Positions 41,976 through 51,520 are shown, counted from the first letter of the stretch. The stretch: 64,000 bases of DNA from Candidatus Hodarchaeota archaeon (GCA_016840285.1 JAEOSR010000032.1:1-64000); one strand, 5' to 3'. Translations and numbers: made by a program. Notes: generated from the letters alone by a model not told the origin.

Positions 41976-44057
41976 TTATCCAACTGAATCTAAAATAAAA
42001 GCATAATAAAATGCTGTTTCCTTCATAATCTCATATCGGCCTGATTTTCCAGAATGACCCTCTCCCATATTTGTTTTTAAGAGTAACAAATTTGAGTCTG
42101 TTTTTAATGTTCGTAGTTTCGCCACCCACTTAGCTGGTTCCCAGTACTGGACTCGTGGGTCATTCAAACCACCTGTTATAAGCATAGTTGGATAATCCTG
42201 CTGAATGACATTATCATATGGGGAGTAGGATTTCATATAATCATAAAATTCTTGCTCATTAGGATTGCCCCATTCTTCATATTCGGTCACAGTCAAAGGG
42301 ATTGAGGGGTCAAACATTGTATTGATGACATCTACAAATGGCACTCGTGCGATAACTGCTTTGAAGAGATCTGGTCGCATATTTGTAATTGCTCCCATTA
42401 ATAAACCTCCAGCACTACCCCCCATGACGCATAATCTATCATTTGAAGAATATCGTTGTGTAATTAAATACTCAGCACAGGCAATAAAATCTGTGAATGT
42501 GTTCTTTTTATGCAGGAGTTTTCCCTCTTCATACCATTTTCTGCCAAGCTCGCTTCCACCACGTATATGTGCGATAGCAACGATAATTCCTCTGTCCAAT
42601 AAGCTTATTCTATATGATAAAAATTCTGGATCAAGACTGTATCCGTATGATCCATAACCGTAAAGCAGAAGGGGATTTTTTCCGTTTAATAGTGTTTTTT
42701 TCTTATAGACCAACGAGATGTAGACTAATTTTCCATCCATGGCTTGAGCTGCAATTCGTTCAGTGTGATATTTCGAGGAATCATAACCTCCCAGTATCTC
42801 ATCCTGTTTTATTAATTTTCTTTTTTTCGTGCCCATGTTAAATTTAAAAACAGAATTAGGAGTCACAAGAGAGGTATATATAAACCACAATAAATTCGTC
42901 TTGAATTCTGGATGAACAAGGGTAATCAGGGGTTTTCCACAAGTATAAACAGGGTCGGGGAAATCCACATAATAATCTTCATTCGATTCACGATTGATTA
43001 TTCTAATCTTCGTCAAGCCATCCTCCCTTTCATGCAACACAAGAAAGTTCTCAAAGACCTCAAAATCCCTCAATAAAACCGATTCACGATGAGGGATGAG
43101 TTCTTTCCAATTCTCCTTCTCCAGATTTGTTGTTGGTGCTTCCATCAGTTTAAAGTTAAGTGCTTCCTCATTTGTCCGTATAATGAAATACTCCTTCTGA
43201 TGCTCAATATAATACTCCATCTTTGGTTGACGAGGGCGAATTATTGTAAAGTTTCCATCAGGATTACTAACCGGTAAGAAATGGACTTCTGATGTGATGT
43301 TACTCCGAAGAGTCATAATAAAGTATGTTTGATCCCTTGATTTTGTTAAATACAGAAAGTAAGCATTATCTTTCTCATGATAGATTAATCGGTCTTCTTT
43401 AGGATCAGATCCAATTTTATGTCGGTATAATTTAAAAGGCCGTTTAGTTTCATCCAAAGTCGTATAGAAAAAGGATTTGTTATCATTAGTCCATTCCAAG
43501 CCAGATTTTTCGAAGGAGCCTCCATAAGCAACATTTGTAATTCTGTCTTCTAGGATTGTATTGTCTCTTAAATCTTTAATATAAATCGTAAATTCTTCGG
43601 ACCCATTTACATCAAAAGAATATGCCAAAAAATCGTGATTCGGACTTATCTTGAATGATCCAATCTTAAAATAACCATAACCTTTAGCTAGTTCATTCTC
43701 ATCCAGAAGTAATTCTTCTTCAAGATCTTCAGCTATTTTCTTTCGAAAGTATTTCTTATATTGTTTTCCTTTCTCCATACGAAAATAATATTGATACTTT
43801 CCTGCTTTCTCTGAGACTGAAACATCGTCTTCTTTAATACGGCCTTTGATTTCTTCAAAAAGACGATCTTGTAGGTTCTCAGTATGTTTCATCATTGTTT
43901 CTGTATACTTATTTTCCGCTTCAAGATGATCAATTACTTCTGGATTAGTTCTTTCTCGTAACCAATAATAATTATCGACTAGCTCTTCTCCATGATACAT
44001 GGATTTTTTGGGTATTATTTTAGCAACAGGAGGTCTTACACTATTCTTTGAAGCCAT
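41976..44057 (-). CDS. ptrB: Oligopeptidase B / prolyl oligopeptidase (S9A family)
   Basis: A serine peptidase cleaving short peptides, probably after basic residues. The N-terminal beta-propeller (about 70-410) follows YHGEELVDNYYWLRER. The catalytic alpha/beta-hydrolase domain has GGSAGGLLMGA (Ser nucleophile), GLNDPRVQYWEPAKW (Asp) and GEGHSGKSGR (His), all intact. RGGSELGRKWYEEGK and the WGNP motif support oligopeptidase B rather than POP. The frame reaches a TTG at 44078; I use the ATG at 44057 (MASKNSVRPPVAK). About 693 aa. No signal peptide, so cytoplasmic. Confidence 0.93.
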   Translation of the reverse strand: MASKNSVRPPVAKIIPKKSMYHGEELVDNYYWLRERTNPEVIDHLEAENKYTETMMKHTENLQDRLFEEIKGRIKEDDVSVSEKAGKYQYYFRMEKGKQYKKYFRKKIAEDLEEELLLDENELAKGYGYFKIGSFKISPNHDFLAYSFDVNGSEEFTIYIKDLRDNTILEDRITNVAYGGSFEKSGLEWTNDNKSFFYTTLDETKRPFKLYRHKIGSDPKEDRLIYHEKDNAYFLYLTKSRDQTYFIMTLRSNITSEVHFLPVSNPDGNFTIIRPRQPKMEYYIEHQKEYFIIRTNEEALNFKLMEAPTTNLEKENWKELIPHRESVLLRDFEVFENFLVLHEREDGLTKIRIINRESNEDYYVDFPDPVYTCGKPLITLVHPEFKTNLLWFIYTSLVTPNSVFKFNMGTKKRKLIKQDEILGGYDSSKYHTERIAAQAMDGKLVYISLVYKKKTLLNGKNPLLLYGYGSYGYSLDPEFLSYRISLLDRGIIVAIAHIRGGSELGRKWYEEGKLLHKKNTFTDFIACAEYLITQRYSSNDRLCVMGGSAGGLLMGAITNMRPDLFKAVIARVPFVDVINTMFDPSIPLTVTEYEEWGNPNEQEFYDYMKSYSPYDNVIQQDYPTMLITGGLNDPRVQYWEPAKWVAKLRTLKTDSNLLLLKTNMGEGHSGKSGRYEIMKETAFYYAFILDSVG

Positions 44058-44203
44058 GAACTTAACATCCATTAACAATTCTGGAATATGCTTTTTATAG
44101 ACCTAATTCATGAGTCTTAAAATTATTTTCAATGACTACTGGCTTCAATTTACAGCAATATCAGTTTTATTACTCTTCAATAAATCAATATTTAAAAAGA
44201 CTA

Positions 44204-44215
44204 TTTAAGCTTAAA
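44204..44215. promoter_or_regulatory. AT-rich palindrome upstream of paralogue 2
   Basis: TTTAAGCTTAAA is a perfect 12-bp palindrome about 95 bases before the start of copy 2. Comparable palindromes precede copies 1 and 3. A promoter/operator role is inferred from the shared position only. Confidence 0.35.
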
Positions 44216-44305
44216 AAATTATATAAATTAGGTTAAATATATTTTACTTGTTGAACAAAGAAATCTATTTTTCTGATATTTTTTCTTTAGAAGGTGAATC
44301 ATAGG

Positions 44306-45853
44306 GTGGTAAACCGTCAACAGGGACATGAAAGCTTTAAACGCTTCATTCCAACGATATTAAACCAAATCACACCTTATATTGAGAAATATTCACTAAA
44401 TGATCAAAAGCTATTGGATGAATTCTTCTCCATACTTCTACGATACGAAGAGGCTGAATATAATCGGAATGAGCTAGAGGAAGCCTTTGAGAAAGTTAGA
44501 CTTAGTATACTAAACAATAAACAGTATTTTTCTCTTCCCTTCCTTTGGTTTGTTGGGATTTTTCTTTTAAATGCCCGATTAATATTGAGTGTGTCCGAAT
44601 TTCATGCTAACTCGTTTTATAGATATATAGCAAAACAATTACGAGGAAAGGGTGAGATATTAGGAGTTTTTCAATTGGTACGTAAAAACACCCCCCTATC
44701 AGATTTTGCATGGGAAAAATTACAATATGAGAGTAATAAACTCCTATATCCACTCTCAAATCAACAGTTTCAGATATTGAGAGTAATTTACTCATTAATT
44801 AATGATAGAGGTATCGACGTACTGGATCCTCGGAAATTAAGAACTGCAATTGTCAATCAAGTAAAATTTTCTCCCAGTGTAAAACCAATTAATGAGCTTT
44901 CACGGTTTTTTCGCATTGTAGAGGGACGATGGTTTTTACGCTTTCATAGTCCCGCTTTCGGATTAGACCGGCTGTTTTTTCATCTTGAACTAAATGAGGG
45001 AATTTCATTAGAAGAAATTATCGATTTTCATAGTCCAGAAAGTACTGTTTTGGGCCTAAGTGCGGTATACTACATTAGAGATCATCCCAATACCTATATT
45101 GGGACATTGGTATTCCCTACGAATTCAATTGAACTTTTAAAAACGTCTTTACAACATCATGAGGAGGAAGGAGATATAAACCTCTTAGATCTATCAGAAA
45201 TAAGCACAATCCATCGAAATATCTCGTTGAATAATTATAAAGAAGATAGTGGATGGTTTGACTTAAGTCAAACGAAAATGGATCAAATAGCAAAAGAAAT
45301 ACAGGCTAAACATCTGCGAAAGAAGCCCCAAATGTCTTCCTTTTCTTACACTACCCCTGCATTTAATCTTGAATGGAATTTTAAGAAACATCCCCTTCCC
45401 TATCAAATCATTTGCCTGTACTGCAAACTCCCAGTAGAATTCTCCTTTTCATCGTTACCAATACAACCAGCCAGTTTACAAGAAGGCCTAGCCCTCTCAC
45501 GGTCTGAGACTGGTTTATTTAAACAACTGCTTTATAATCAAATAGTTCACGTAGGATTTGTACCCTATAGACTTGTATATGAGTATTCATTGGATTCTTA
45601 CTGGATCACGCTTCCCCGAATCCCTCTTTTTCAATTAAAAGGATTTTTGAATATAATTCCTTATAGTGAATGTTATACTACTAAATCTTCTATTCACATA
45701 TGGACACGAATGAGTTCAAAACTAATAAAGTGGGTAAAAGATGATCTAAAGTGGAAAATATATCCAATATTGGATACTCATGCTCCATACGGCCCAAAAC
45801 TTGAATGGTTTGATGAGAACCTCCTTACGTGGATCCAACCAGATATCCATTGA
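44306..45853 (+). CDS. Unrecognised ~510-residue protein family, copy 2 of 3
   Basis: 515 residues, close relative of copy 3. Conserved blocks: HESFKRFIPTILNQITPYIE (N-terminus), LPFLWFVG, SVSEFHANSFYRYIAKQLRG, YESNKLLYPLS, GRWFLRFHSPAFGLDRLFFH, VLGLSAVYYIRD with a GTLVFPT stretch, SFSYTTPAFN, VGFVPYRLVYEYSLDSYW and the C-terminal EWFDENLLTWI. No TM helix or known domain. GTG at 44306 is chosen because GGTGA lies eight bases before it; the frame also offers GTG at 44294. A conserved 3' element follows the stop. Confidence 0.78.
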   Translation: MVNRQQGHESFKRFIPTILNQITPYIEKYSLNDQKLLDEFFSILLRYEEAEYNRNELEEAFEKVRLSILNNKQYFSLPFLWFVGIFLLNARLILSVSEFHANSFYRYIAKQLRGKGEILGVFQLVRKNTPLSDFAWEKLQYESNKLLYPLSNQQFQILRVIYSLINDRGIDVLDPRKLRTAIVNQVKFSPSVKPINELSRFFRIVEGRWFLRFHSPAFGLDRLFFHLELNEGISLEEIIDFHSPESTVLGLSAVYYIRDHPNTYIGTLVFPTNSIELLKTSLQHHEEEGDINLLDLSEISTIHRNISLNNYKEDSGWFDLSQTKMDQIAKEIQAKHLRKKPQMSSFSYTTPAFNLEWNFKKHPLPYQIICLYCKLPVEFSFSSLPIQPASLQEGLALSRSETGLFKQLLYNQIVHVGFVPYRLVYEYSLDSYWITLPRIPLFQLKGFLNIIPYSECYTTKSSIHIWTRMSSKLIKWVKDDLKWKIYPILDTHAPYGPKLEWFDENLLTWIQPDIH

Positions 45854-45896
45854 TAGTAACATAAAAAAAAAGAAAAGGGGATTTTTTAAGAGATTA

Positions 45897-45972
45897 ATGA
45901 CCTGGAGGGGAACCTTCTGGGGGCATTTCTTAACACACCATCCCTCCATTCCATAACGACTTTATGAACACC
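45897..45972 (+). other. Conserved 3' element after paralogue 2
   Basis: About 44 bases past the stop, a stretch beginning CCTGGAGGGG, with GGCATTTCTTAACACACC and ending TTTATGAACACC, recurs in similar form about 45 bases after copy 3 (60503-60582). It does not continue the reading frame. It may be part of the duplicated unit or a functional 3' UTR. Confidence 0.5.
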
Positions 45973-46166
45973 TTAAATTACTCTAGTGAGTTCTTCCTTG
46001 TTTTATTCGCCTTTAAATACACCCAAAAATTCATAGAAAGAAATTTGGATGCAACTCTAATCATATACATTCCTATACCTAGATTGATTCAATTCTATAA
46101 AGAAACCCCAAATTTATTCATTTGGAGGAAAAGCTTGTAGGATCGTTTCTGTCAGGAGCTCGTGCT

Positions 46167-46559
46167 TCATTCTGGAATTAGAGGCAATAAAAAGGCAATA
46201 TAGATACCTTGAGCTACAAGAGCAACAATAAGTGCGAAAAAGAAACTAAAAAGAGTCCCAATAAGATAATATTCTGCAAATTGGCGTTTTTCCATCTGTT
46301 TGAATCGTGCCATTGATTTTGCAACAAAAACAAAGGAAATTGCACCAAATTCTCCAAGTAAACCAAATGTAAGGATGATACCTCGCTCCAACATGCCAAT
46401 TATTTTTCCTGCGCCAGGTAAACCTTCTTCAGAAGAAGTATCAAGTGAAATATTAAGAGATTTCAAGAACCATCCCACAAAAAGTCCCCCAACAACGATT
46501 GCAATGAGATATGCAAAAATATAATAACCACATAGAAGTATTAAAGGTATCCAGCTCAT
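46167..46559 (-). CDS. DUF3307-like membrane protein (C-terminal type)
   Basis: 130 residues with three TM segments (about 5-28, 60-82 and 98-125). GAGKIIGMLERGIIL, then GEFGAISFVFVAKSMARF and EYYLIGTLFSFFFAL match the C-terminal half of DUF3307 proteins (GxxIGxLER...AAKSxxRF...EYxLIGT). The N-terminal DUF3307 domain is missing, so this is a short form. It overlaps the SatD gene by one base; SatD and DUF3307 genes are neighbours in many bacteria, which supports both calls. Confidence 0.75.
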   Translation of the reverse strand: MSWIPLILLCGYYIFAYLIAIVVGGLFVGWFLKSLNISLDTSSEEGLPGAGKIIGMLERGIILTFGLLGEFGAISFVFVAKSMARFKQMEKRQFAEYYLIGTLFSFFFALIVALVAQGIYIAFLLPLIPE

Positions 46560-47206
46560 TAGAGATCATCCTCAAGATGCTCAAAGATACTATTTGCTAG
46601 GTCATTCAATGTATCAATAGCAAAGAAGACAGCTTTCGATTGTGTGTATTTAAGAATTTTGGAAACAGCTTGCTTACTTATCCCTTTCTTGGCACCGATC
46701 TCTTTATATTTCATTCCTTCTCGTCTAAAACCAATAATTTCCCGTTGGTGAGCATTCCACTTGGTTTTAATTGCATATAACAACGTCAAGATGGTATTAA
46801 TCATTGTATCGAAATAACTATTCCCAGATTGAACCCAGACATAATACCGCTCTTTTTCCGCGATCTTGAGTGCATTTCGGGAGCGATGAAAAGCCATACC
46901 ATCCATTTCTAAGGTATTCGGAGAAAATTCAGTGGAAATCTCCCCAATTCCCACTCCACATCTAAAATCAATGGAAATCAGCTGTTCAAACGTCTCTATG
47001 ATGTTATAAAATCCATTAAGGGATTTTAGAGCCCCTTGAAAAGAATCACCCCAAACACTGGTAAAAGGGCATAAAAGATCATTTGAATACCTCTCGTTGA
47101 CAATATTCACCGCCTGCCTTAATTCTTGTTGGACTTTAGATCTTTCGTGAACTTTTTTCGATTGAATAAGATCACATGTCACGATAAAAAACAAAGAAAA
47201 CCACAT
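46559..47206 (-). CDS. SatD family protein with C-terminal helix-turn-helix
   Basis: 215 residues. The N-terminal part (FIVTCDLIQSKKVHERSKVQQELRQAV) and VWGDSFQGAL, CGVGIGEIS and MDGMAFHRSRNAL follow the SatD pattern. The C-terminus (EGMKYKEIGAKKGISKQAVSKIL) is a helix-turn-helix of the sigma-70 r4/resolvase kind, so DNA binding is expected. Co-transcribed with the DUF3307-like gene. Five operator-like 28-bp repeats lie just upstream, so autoregulation is a reasonable inference. Confidence 0.78.
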   Translation of the reverse strand: MWFSLFFIVTCDLIQSKKVHERSKVQQELRQAVNIVNERYSNDLLCPFTSVWGDSFQGALKSLNGFYNIIETFEQLISIDFRCGVGIGEISTEFSPNTLEMDGMAFHRSRNALKIAEKERYYVWVQSGNSYFDTMINTILTLLYAIKTKWNAHQREIIGFRREGMKYKEIGAKKGISKQAVSKILKYTQSKAVFFAIDTLNDLANSIFEHLEDDL

Positions 47207-47264
47207 CCTTAGTAATCATCTGCAATAGAGTTTTCATCTCAATCGTAGAATAACTACAAGATTA

Positions 47265-47398
47265 TGTCAACCTTATCATGCTGACCTTATAAAATCAACC
47301 TTATTATATTGACATATTAATATCAACCTTAATTTATTGACATGTTAATGTCAACCTTAATATGTTGACATGTTAATGTCAACCTTAATATGTTGACA
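47265..47398. promoter_or_regulatory. Five-copy 28-bp operator-like array upstream of satD
   Basis: Copies begin at 47265, 47293, 47321, 47349 and 47377, spaced exactly 28 bp. Each is an inverted repeat of arms TGTCAAC and GTTGACA around an eight-base AT spacer. Copies 4 and 5 are identical and perfect; copies 1-3 have diverged. The array ends about 58 bases before the satD start, in its promoter region. A regulator binding each dyad, perhaps SatD itself, is inferred. Confidence 0.8.
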
Positions 47399-47490
47399 CA
47401 ATCATTCTACTTCTTGAAACGATTCGGTTGTTAGTAGACTTCTATCGATAAACCACTGATTTTTAGTAATATTAAGTGATATAGGCAAGG

Positions 47491-47715
47491 CTAAGTTAAA
47501 GAAAACTTTTTAAATCCTATTGAACATACTAAATCTTGGTTAAATGTATTTAAACTGATATGGGCATGACCATATAATTTTCCTCCTCTTAATAAACACT
47601 CTTCATATATTATTAAATCGATTAAAGATGTATAGACATGTCTATAAAATAAAGATGAGAGCATAAATCGATTCTCAGGCATTTGATGAAGGTTAGACTT
47701 TTTTAGTAAATTCAA
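47491..47715 (-). CDS. Doubtful 74-residue ORF
   Basis: Overlaps the end of the next gene by 23 bases on the same strand. Product has no recognised motif (MNLLKKSNLHQMPENRFML...). Could be a small coupled gene or chance. Confidence 0.2.
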   Translation of the reverse strand: MNLLKKSNLHQMPENRFMLSSLFYRHVYTSLIDLIIYEECLLRGGKLYGHAHISLNTFNQDLVCSIGFKKFSLT

Positions 47716-48355
47716 AAAGCTTTAGACGATCTAGAAAGAAAAATGTTTGGTATGCAGGTTGTATTTGCCTCCCGATGGAAATTTCTTTCAATGAACCAAT
47801 TTTGATTAAAGAAAGTCGATAAACAGAGAATTGGTTAAGATAATTCTCTAATTTTCGGGAAGTGCAAGAAATGAGTAATAATGGTAAGTTCTTAAAATGA
47901 TGACTTAAAAAATCGAATATTCGTTCATAATTCCCCTCCCCTGCGTATTTTATCAGGATAACTTCTGGCTGGAAACTAAATACCTCCTCCTTTGACGACT
48001 CTATAGATTGATCAATAATTCTAAGTCGGTCAGAAGTAATCGCTTCCTCAAAATAAGGGATTTGATACCTGGGGATCTCTGGTTGATAATCGTTCCAAGA
48101 AGCATCGAAAAGTAACCAATTACCACCTAATAAATAAGGAGTAAGGACATCTAATCCACAAAACGGATAGATACCGTTAAAACGTTCACCATAACGCTTT
48201 CTTAGAATAATAGAACAAAGAAAAGATAGTTTTTCCGAATAGATCCTTAAATCGTGGCTGGTTAAAACGTTTTTACCAAGCTCTACAATCTCAGCTAGAA
48301 CCGTCTCAATTTCATCCGCTGAAATCTCTATCACCGTTCTAAAAGACCAATCCAA
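47693..48355 (-). CDS. Unrecognised 220-residue soluble protein
   Basis: An alpha/beta protein with alternating hydrophobic strands (WLLFDASW, EVILIKYAG, LPLLLISC) and helices. The central FCGLDVLTPYLLGGNWLLFD hints at a Rossmann-like or nucleotide-binding fold, but no family signature is clear. No TM helices. It stands between SatD (same strand) and the MDR gene (divergent). Confidence 0.55.
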   Translation of the reverse strand: MDWSFRTVIEISADEIETVLAEIVELGKNVLTSHDLRIYSEKLSFLCSIILRKRYGERFNGIYPFCGLDVLTPYLLGGNWLLFDASWNDYQPEIPRYQIPYFEEAITSDRLRIIDQSIESSKEEVFSFQPEVILIKYAGEGNYERIFDFLSHHFKNLPLLLISCTSRKLENYLNQFSVYRLSLIKIGSLKEISIGRQIQPAYQTFFFLDRLKLFEFTKKV

Positions 48356-48574
48356 TGAGAACAGTTAGGAAAAGTTCTTACCAGGTTATTAAACATCCTT
48401 CTTACCACATGATTTTTTTTTGAATTTATAAAAAAAATTTAGAAAAGGAAAAAGAAGTTTTTTCAGCTTATCATTTGATATGTCATTAGAAAAAAGTATA
48501 AGTGAGAGCAAGGATTTTTCGTGCGTTCTACAAACGATATAGGAAATGAGTTTTCAATATGGGTGAATAGAAGA

Positions 48575-49606
48575 ATGAAGGCGATTGTGTTAACCAAATT
48601 AGGTGGAGTCAATGTCCTAAAAGTAAAAGATATTCCAAAAGCCTTCATAATTAATCCAAGTGATGTTTTAATCAAAATGAAGTATTCAGGAATAAACTTC
48701 GCAGAGATACTTGCTCGAAGAGGACTTTACAAGTGGGTGCCAACCAAAAAAGGGTTTATTTTAGGGATGGAAGGATCAGGTGTTGTAGAAGAAGTTGGAA
48801 ATGAGGTCACCAATTGTAAGGTAGGAGATCCAGTAATTGCCGCAAGAGGATTTGGCTGCCATGCTGAATATGTTGCTCTAGAAGAAAAATACGTTTTTCC
48901 TGTAATTCCAAGGTTCACCTTGGAAGAGAATGCTGCCTTTGCAGGATCATTCATGACAGCCTATATTGCACTAGTGAAAATGGCTCGTGTTGAGCCAGGG
49001 GAGACGATTTTAATACAAGCAGCAGCTGGAGCTCTGGGAACCGCATCCGTAATGCTAGCAAAAGCTTTAGGGTTAAAAGTCGCTGGAACAGCTAGTAATA
49101 CGGAGAAACTCGCCGCACTACACAAATTTGATATCGATCTAGCCATAAATTACTCGAGAGAAAGCTTTAAAGAATCAATAATGGAATGGACGGATAATAA
49201 AGGAGTTAATGTCGTCCTAGAAAGTGTTGGGGGAAAAATTTTCAACGAATCTCTACAATGTCTGGCACCAATGGGGAGATTGATATTTGTTGGTCTTAGT
49301 AGTGTTAGATTTAGCAAATTTAATCCTTTGACTTGGTGGTCAACGTACAAATTAATTCCCAAGGTAAACTTACTAGAGATGTTAGGTAAGTCTCAAGGAA
49401 TCCTAGCTTTTCATGTCGGGCGATTACTAGACAATAATTACACAGAAATCAGAAAATCCTTTGTGGATCTAGTGGATCTAGTACAAAAACATAAGATCAC
49501 TCCAGTTATTGGAAAAATATTTCCGCTGGAGGAGGTCGCAAAGGCACATCGAATGATTGAATCGAGAAAAAATATAGGTAAAGTCCTCCTGAAGATAGAT
49601 GTTTAA
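48575..49606 (+). CDS. MDR-family quinone oxidoreductase-like dehydrogenase
   Basis: A zinc-independent medium-chain dehydrogenase/reductase. It has MKAIVLTKLGGVNVL at the start, SGINFAEILARRG, GMEGSGVVEEVGNEV, then the NAD(P)-binding AAAGALGTASVMLAKALG and the SVGGKIFNESLQCL region. The LNPLTWW-type loop (FNPLTWWSTYKL) is typical of the VAT-1-like branch. The frame starts at GTG 48521, but the ATG at 48575 aligns with the family. Likely NADPH-dependent reduction of quinones or enones. Confidence 0.88.
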   Translation: MKAIVLTKLGGVNVLKVKDIPKAFIINPSDVLIKMKYSGINFAEILARRGLYKWVPTKKGFILGMEGSGVVEEVGNEVTNCKVGDPVIAARGFGCHAEYVALEEKYVFPVIPRFTLEENAAFAGSFMTAYIALVKMARVEPGETILIQAAAGALGTASVMLAKALGLKVAGTASNTEKLAALHKFDIDLAINYSRESFKESIMEWTDNKGVNVVLESVGGKIFNESLQCLAPMGRLIFVGLSSVRFSKFNPLTWWSTYKLIPKVNLLEMLGKSQGILAFHVGRLLDNNYTEIRKSFVDLVDLVQKHKITPVIGKIFPLEEVAKAHRMIESRKNIGKVLLKIDV

Positions 49607-49774
49607 GGGCCAGACTTCGAAATAAAGATACCTACAGTTCGCACTGGTGTCTTCGTGTCTTACGTTACAATAAGTCAGACGCGAAAACCTTAACCCTAAA
49701 ACCCTTATATTCAAACCTCTAATCTTCACAAAGAAATGTACTAAACAATTTTTGATCAATGTGAGGTAGTAAGA

Positions 49775-50149
49775 ATGAAAGATATTACTATTGTATTAGA
49801 AGATAGACCTGGTACTCTTGCTGATTTAGGAGAAGCTCTAGGGAAGGCCAACATTAATATAGAAGGTTTGTGTGGGATTTCTTGCAAAGGAGAAGACTTA
49901 ATACACATTTTGGTAGAAGAATCTGGAAAGGCTTACAATGTACTTGAACGAGCGGGGTTTAAGATAAAAGAAGAACGAGAAGTCCTTGTCATTGATATCA
50001 AAGAAATAGTGAAAAAACCTGGCACAGGTGGAACGTTGTTCCGTAAATTAGCCCTTGAAGGTATAAATATTAATTTGATTTACTTAGCTGAAAATAATAG
50101 AATAGTTATTGGAGTAGATGACCTAAAAAAGGCCAAAGCTGTCTTGTAA
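49775..50149 (+). CDS. Tandem ACT-domain protein
   Basis: 124 residues comprising two ACT domains. The first is DITIVLEDRPGTLADLGEALGKANINIEGLC and the second begins near residue 68 (VLVIDIKE...GGTLFRKLALEGININLIYLAENNRIVIGVDD). ACT domains bind small ligands, usually amino acids. Stand-alone tandem ACT proteins are presumed regulators. GAGGTAG precedes the ATG. No amino-acid biosynthesis gene is adjacent. Confidence 0.85.
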   Translation: MKDITIVLEDRPGTLADLGEALGKANINIEGLCGISCKGEDLIHILVEESGKAYNVLERAGFKIKEEREVLVIDIKEIVKKPGTGGTLFRKLALEGININLIYLAENNRIVIGVDDLKKAKAVL

Positions 50150-50161
50150 CGCGAAAGTCAG

Positions 50162-50443
50162 TTATTCTTTATTTATGAAGACCCCACCAATGATAAAAGC
50201 TCGATTGTCAGTATTCCAGCTAAATCCTAATATTATTTTACCTTTAGTACAGAAAATTACATCGTAATCGTCTTTTTTAACTTGTTTGTTCTCCCTCGCG
50301 TCTGATCCCGATTATTGGCTTTGAGGCATTTCCACTCTCATAGCCATCAAATCATCAGTCTGGGCTCTATCTTTAGAATGGTCTACTTGAATGTTTTCTT
50401 TACAGTTCAGGCAGATAAAATGTTCTGGATAAACAACGACCAT
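50162..50443 (-). pseudogene. Small zinc-ribbon-type gene interrupted by an in-frame stop
   Basis: ATG at 50443 with GGTGA six bases upstream opens a frame MVVVYPEHFICLNCKENIQV... of 43 codons that ends in TAA (50314-50312). The same frame then runs open for 49 more codons (…YDVIFCTKGKIILGFSWN...GGVFINKE) to TAA at 50164-50162. The continuity of a protein-like frame across one stop indicates a gene broken by a single nonsense change, or an error in the sequence. The CxxC near residue 11 suggests zinc binding. Confidence 0.5.
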
Positions 50444-50719
50444 TTTACATCACCTTCCTAGAGAGTATAGTAGACATTATGAGCGATTTAACAACTTAAA
50501 AAGATTACATCTTTTCTTCCTCTCCGAAAAGAGAACCCCAGCGGACAGATATCAGGCCACAGGCTTTTTTCTTAATGTAAACCACTCCTGAGGCCATTTA
50601 ACGAAAGATTTTCATAAAAATCTCATTTTAATTAAGTCACTAAGCAAATATAAAAGAATGGACAGAAATAAGATCATAAAGGAATAATAAGAGAAAATCT
50701 ACCCCCTTAACCTAATCTA

Positions 50720-51043
50720 TTATAGAAATTGTTCGGGAGGGATAAGAAAGGAGATTGATTGAACAAATTCTTGGGATTCCTCACCCTGGTCAATAGTGAC
50801 CACTCGATGGGTAAGGCCTTTAAGCCGCTGTAACGTTTGAGCAGCATTTGTTGCAATAAATCTAGAACGAACCTCTGCTGATCGCCCAATCCATAAAAAT
50901 ATTTTCTTTAAAGCGCTATCTAGAAGAATATAAACAGAATCCTGCTTTAACAACTGAGAAGAATCATTATAGGATTCAAGATCACCAGAGACCTTAGTAG
51001 AGAGTTGAAAAAGCTCTATTTTTTCCATCTCATTAACTAGCAT
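50720..51043 (-). CDS. Single-domain gelsolin-like protein
   Basis: 107 residues matching one gelsolin repeat: VYILLDSALKKIFLWIGRSAEVRSRFIA, then NAAQTLQRLKG and HRVVTIDQGEESQEFVQSI, as in V(F/Y)LLD-x-IYVWIG-KxA...RVxxVxEGxExxEFW. Gelsolin domains bind actin and phosphoinositides, and Asgard gelsolins modulate actin filaments. Here only one domain is present. AGAGGAG lies five bases before the ATG. A 3' extended frame is absent, so the protein is complete but minimal. Confidence 0.78.
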   Translation of the reverse strand: MLVNEMEKIELFQLSTKVSGDLESYNDSSQLLKQDSVYILLDSALKKIFLWIGRSAEVRSRFIATNAAQTLQRLKGLTHRVVTIDQGEESQEFVQSISFLIPPEQFL

Positions 51044-51237
51044 TTTTACTCCTCTTGGGCTTCTTACGTGAAGTTCCTTTTGAGAATTAGATTTTCGAAT
51101 TAATAAACCAAACTAAAGAAATCACTCGGAAATTGATTAAACTAGTCAGTTAACGTCAACACGATTAACAATATCAGGAGAATCAAATACCAAAAATTAA
51201 ACGCATTGTGTAGCTATATCCTTATTTTGGCGTATTC

Positions 51238-51363
51238 ATGAAACGATCAACAATTTTTCAGAGGCAAAATAGGGAGATAATGAAATCGCTCACTATTACT
51301 AACTTGGAAAAAAAATCCAATGAAATTTCTAGAGACAACGCTAAAAGATTTCTAAATGAATAA
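51238..51363 (+). CDS. Doubtful 41-residue ORF
   Basis: ATG to TAA encoding a polar, basic peptide (MKRSTIFQRQNREIMKSL...). An internal ATG at 51280 has GGGAG just upstream and would give 27 residues. The rest of 51044-51520 shows nothing else. Low confidence that it is a gene. Confidence 0.2.
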   Translation: MKRSTIFQRQNREIMKSLTITNLEKKSNEISRDNAKRFLNE

Positions 51364-51520
51364 TATTGGAATCCCAATGGATTCCTTCGCAGGTAATACA
51401 TTTTTTTCCCAAGATTATCATACATACACATGAGAATCGAACATTTACCTTTTGATCAATATCTTATAGGATGGTTCCTTTATATACTCGAAATGGAGCT
51501 TAGACTGAACCAGAAGAACT

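Noticed and set aside
42265..43277. Several plus-strand frames inside the oligopeptidase region
   Set aside because: All are antisense to an intact, well-conserved gene.
45900..45935. Short peptide encoded by the conserved 3' element of the paralogue family
   Set aside because: Reading CCT GGA GGG in copy 2 gives a Pro/Gly-rich peptide, but there is a stop directly upstream and the corresponding frame in copy 3 contains a stop.
47265..47398. Regularly spaced repeats that could be a CRISPR array
   Set aside because: The whole 28-bp period is conserved, spacers are six bases and nearly identical, and there are no cas genes. A dyad operator array fits better.
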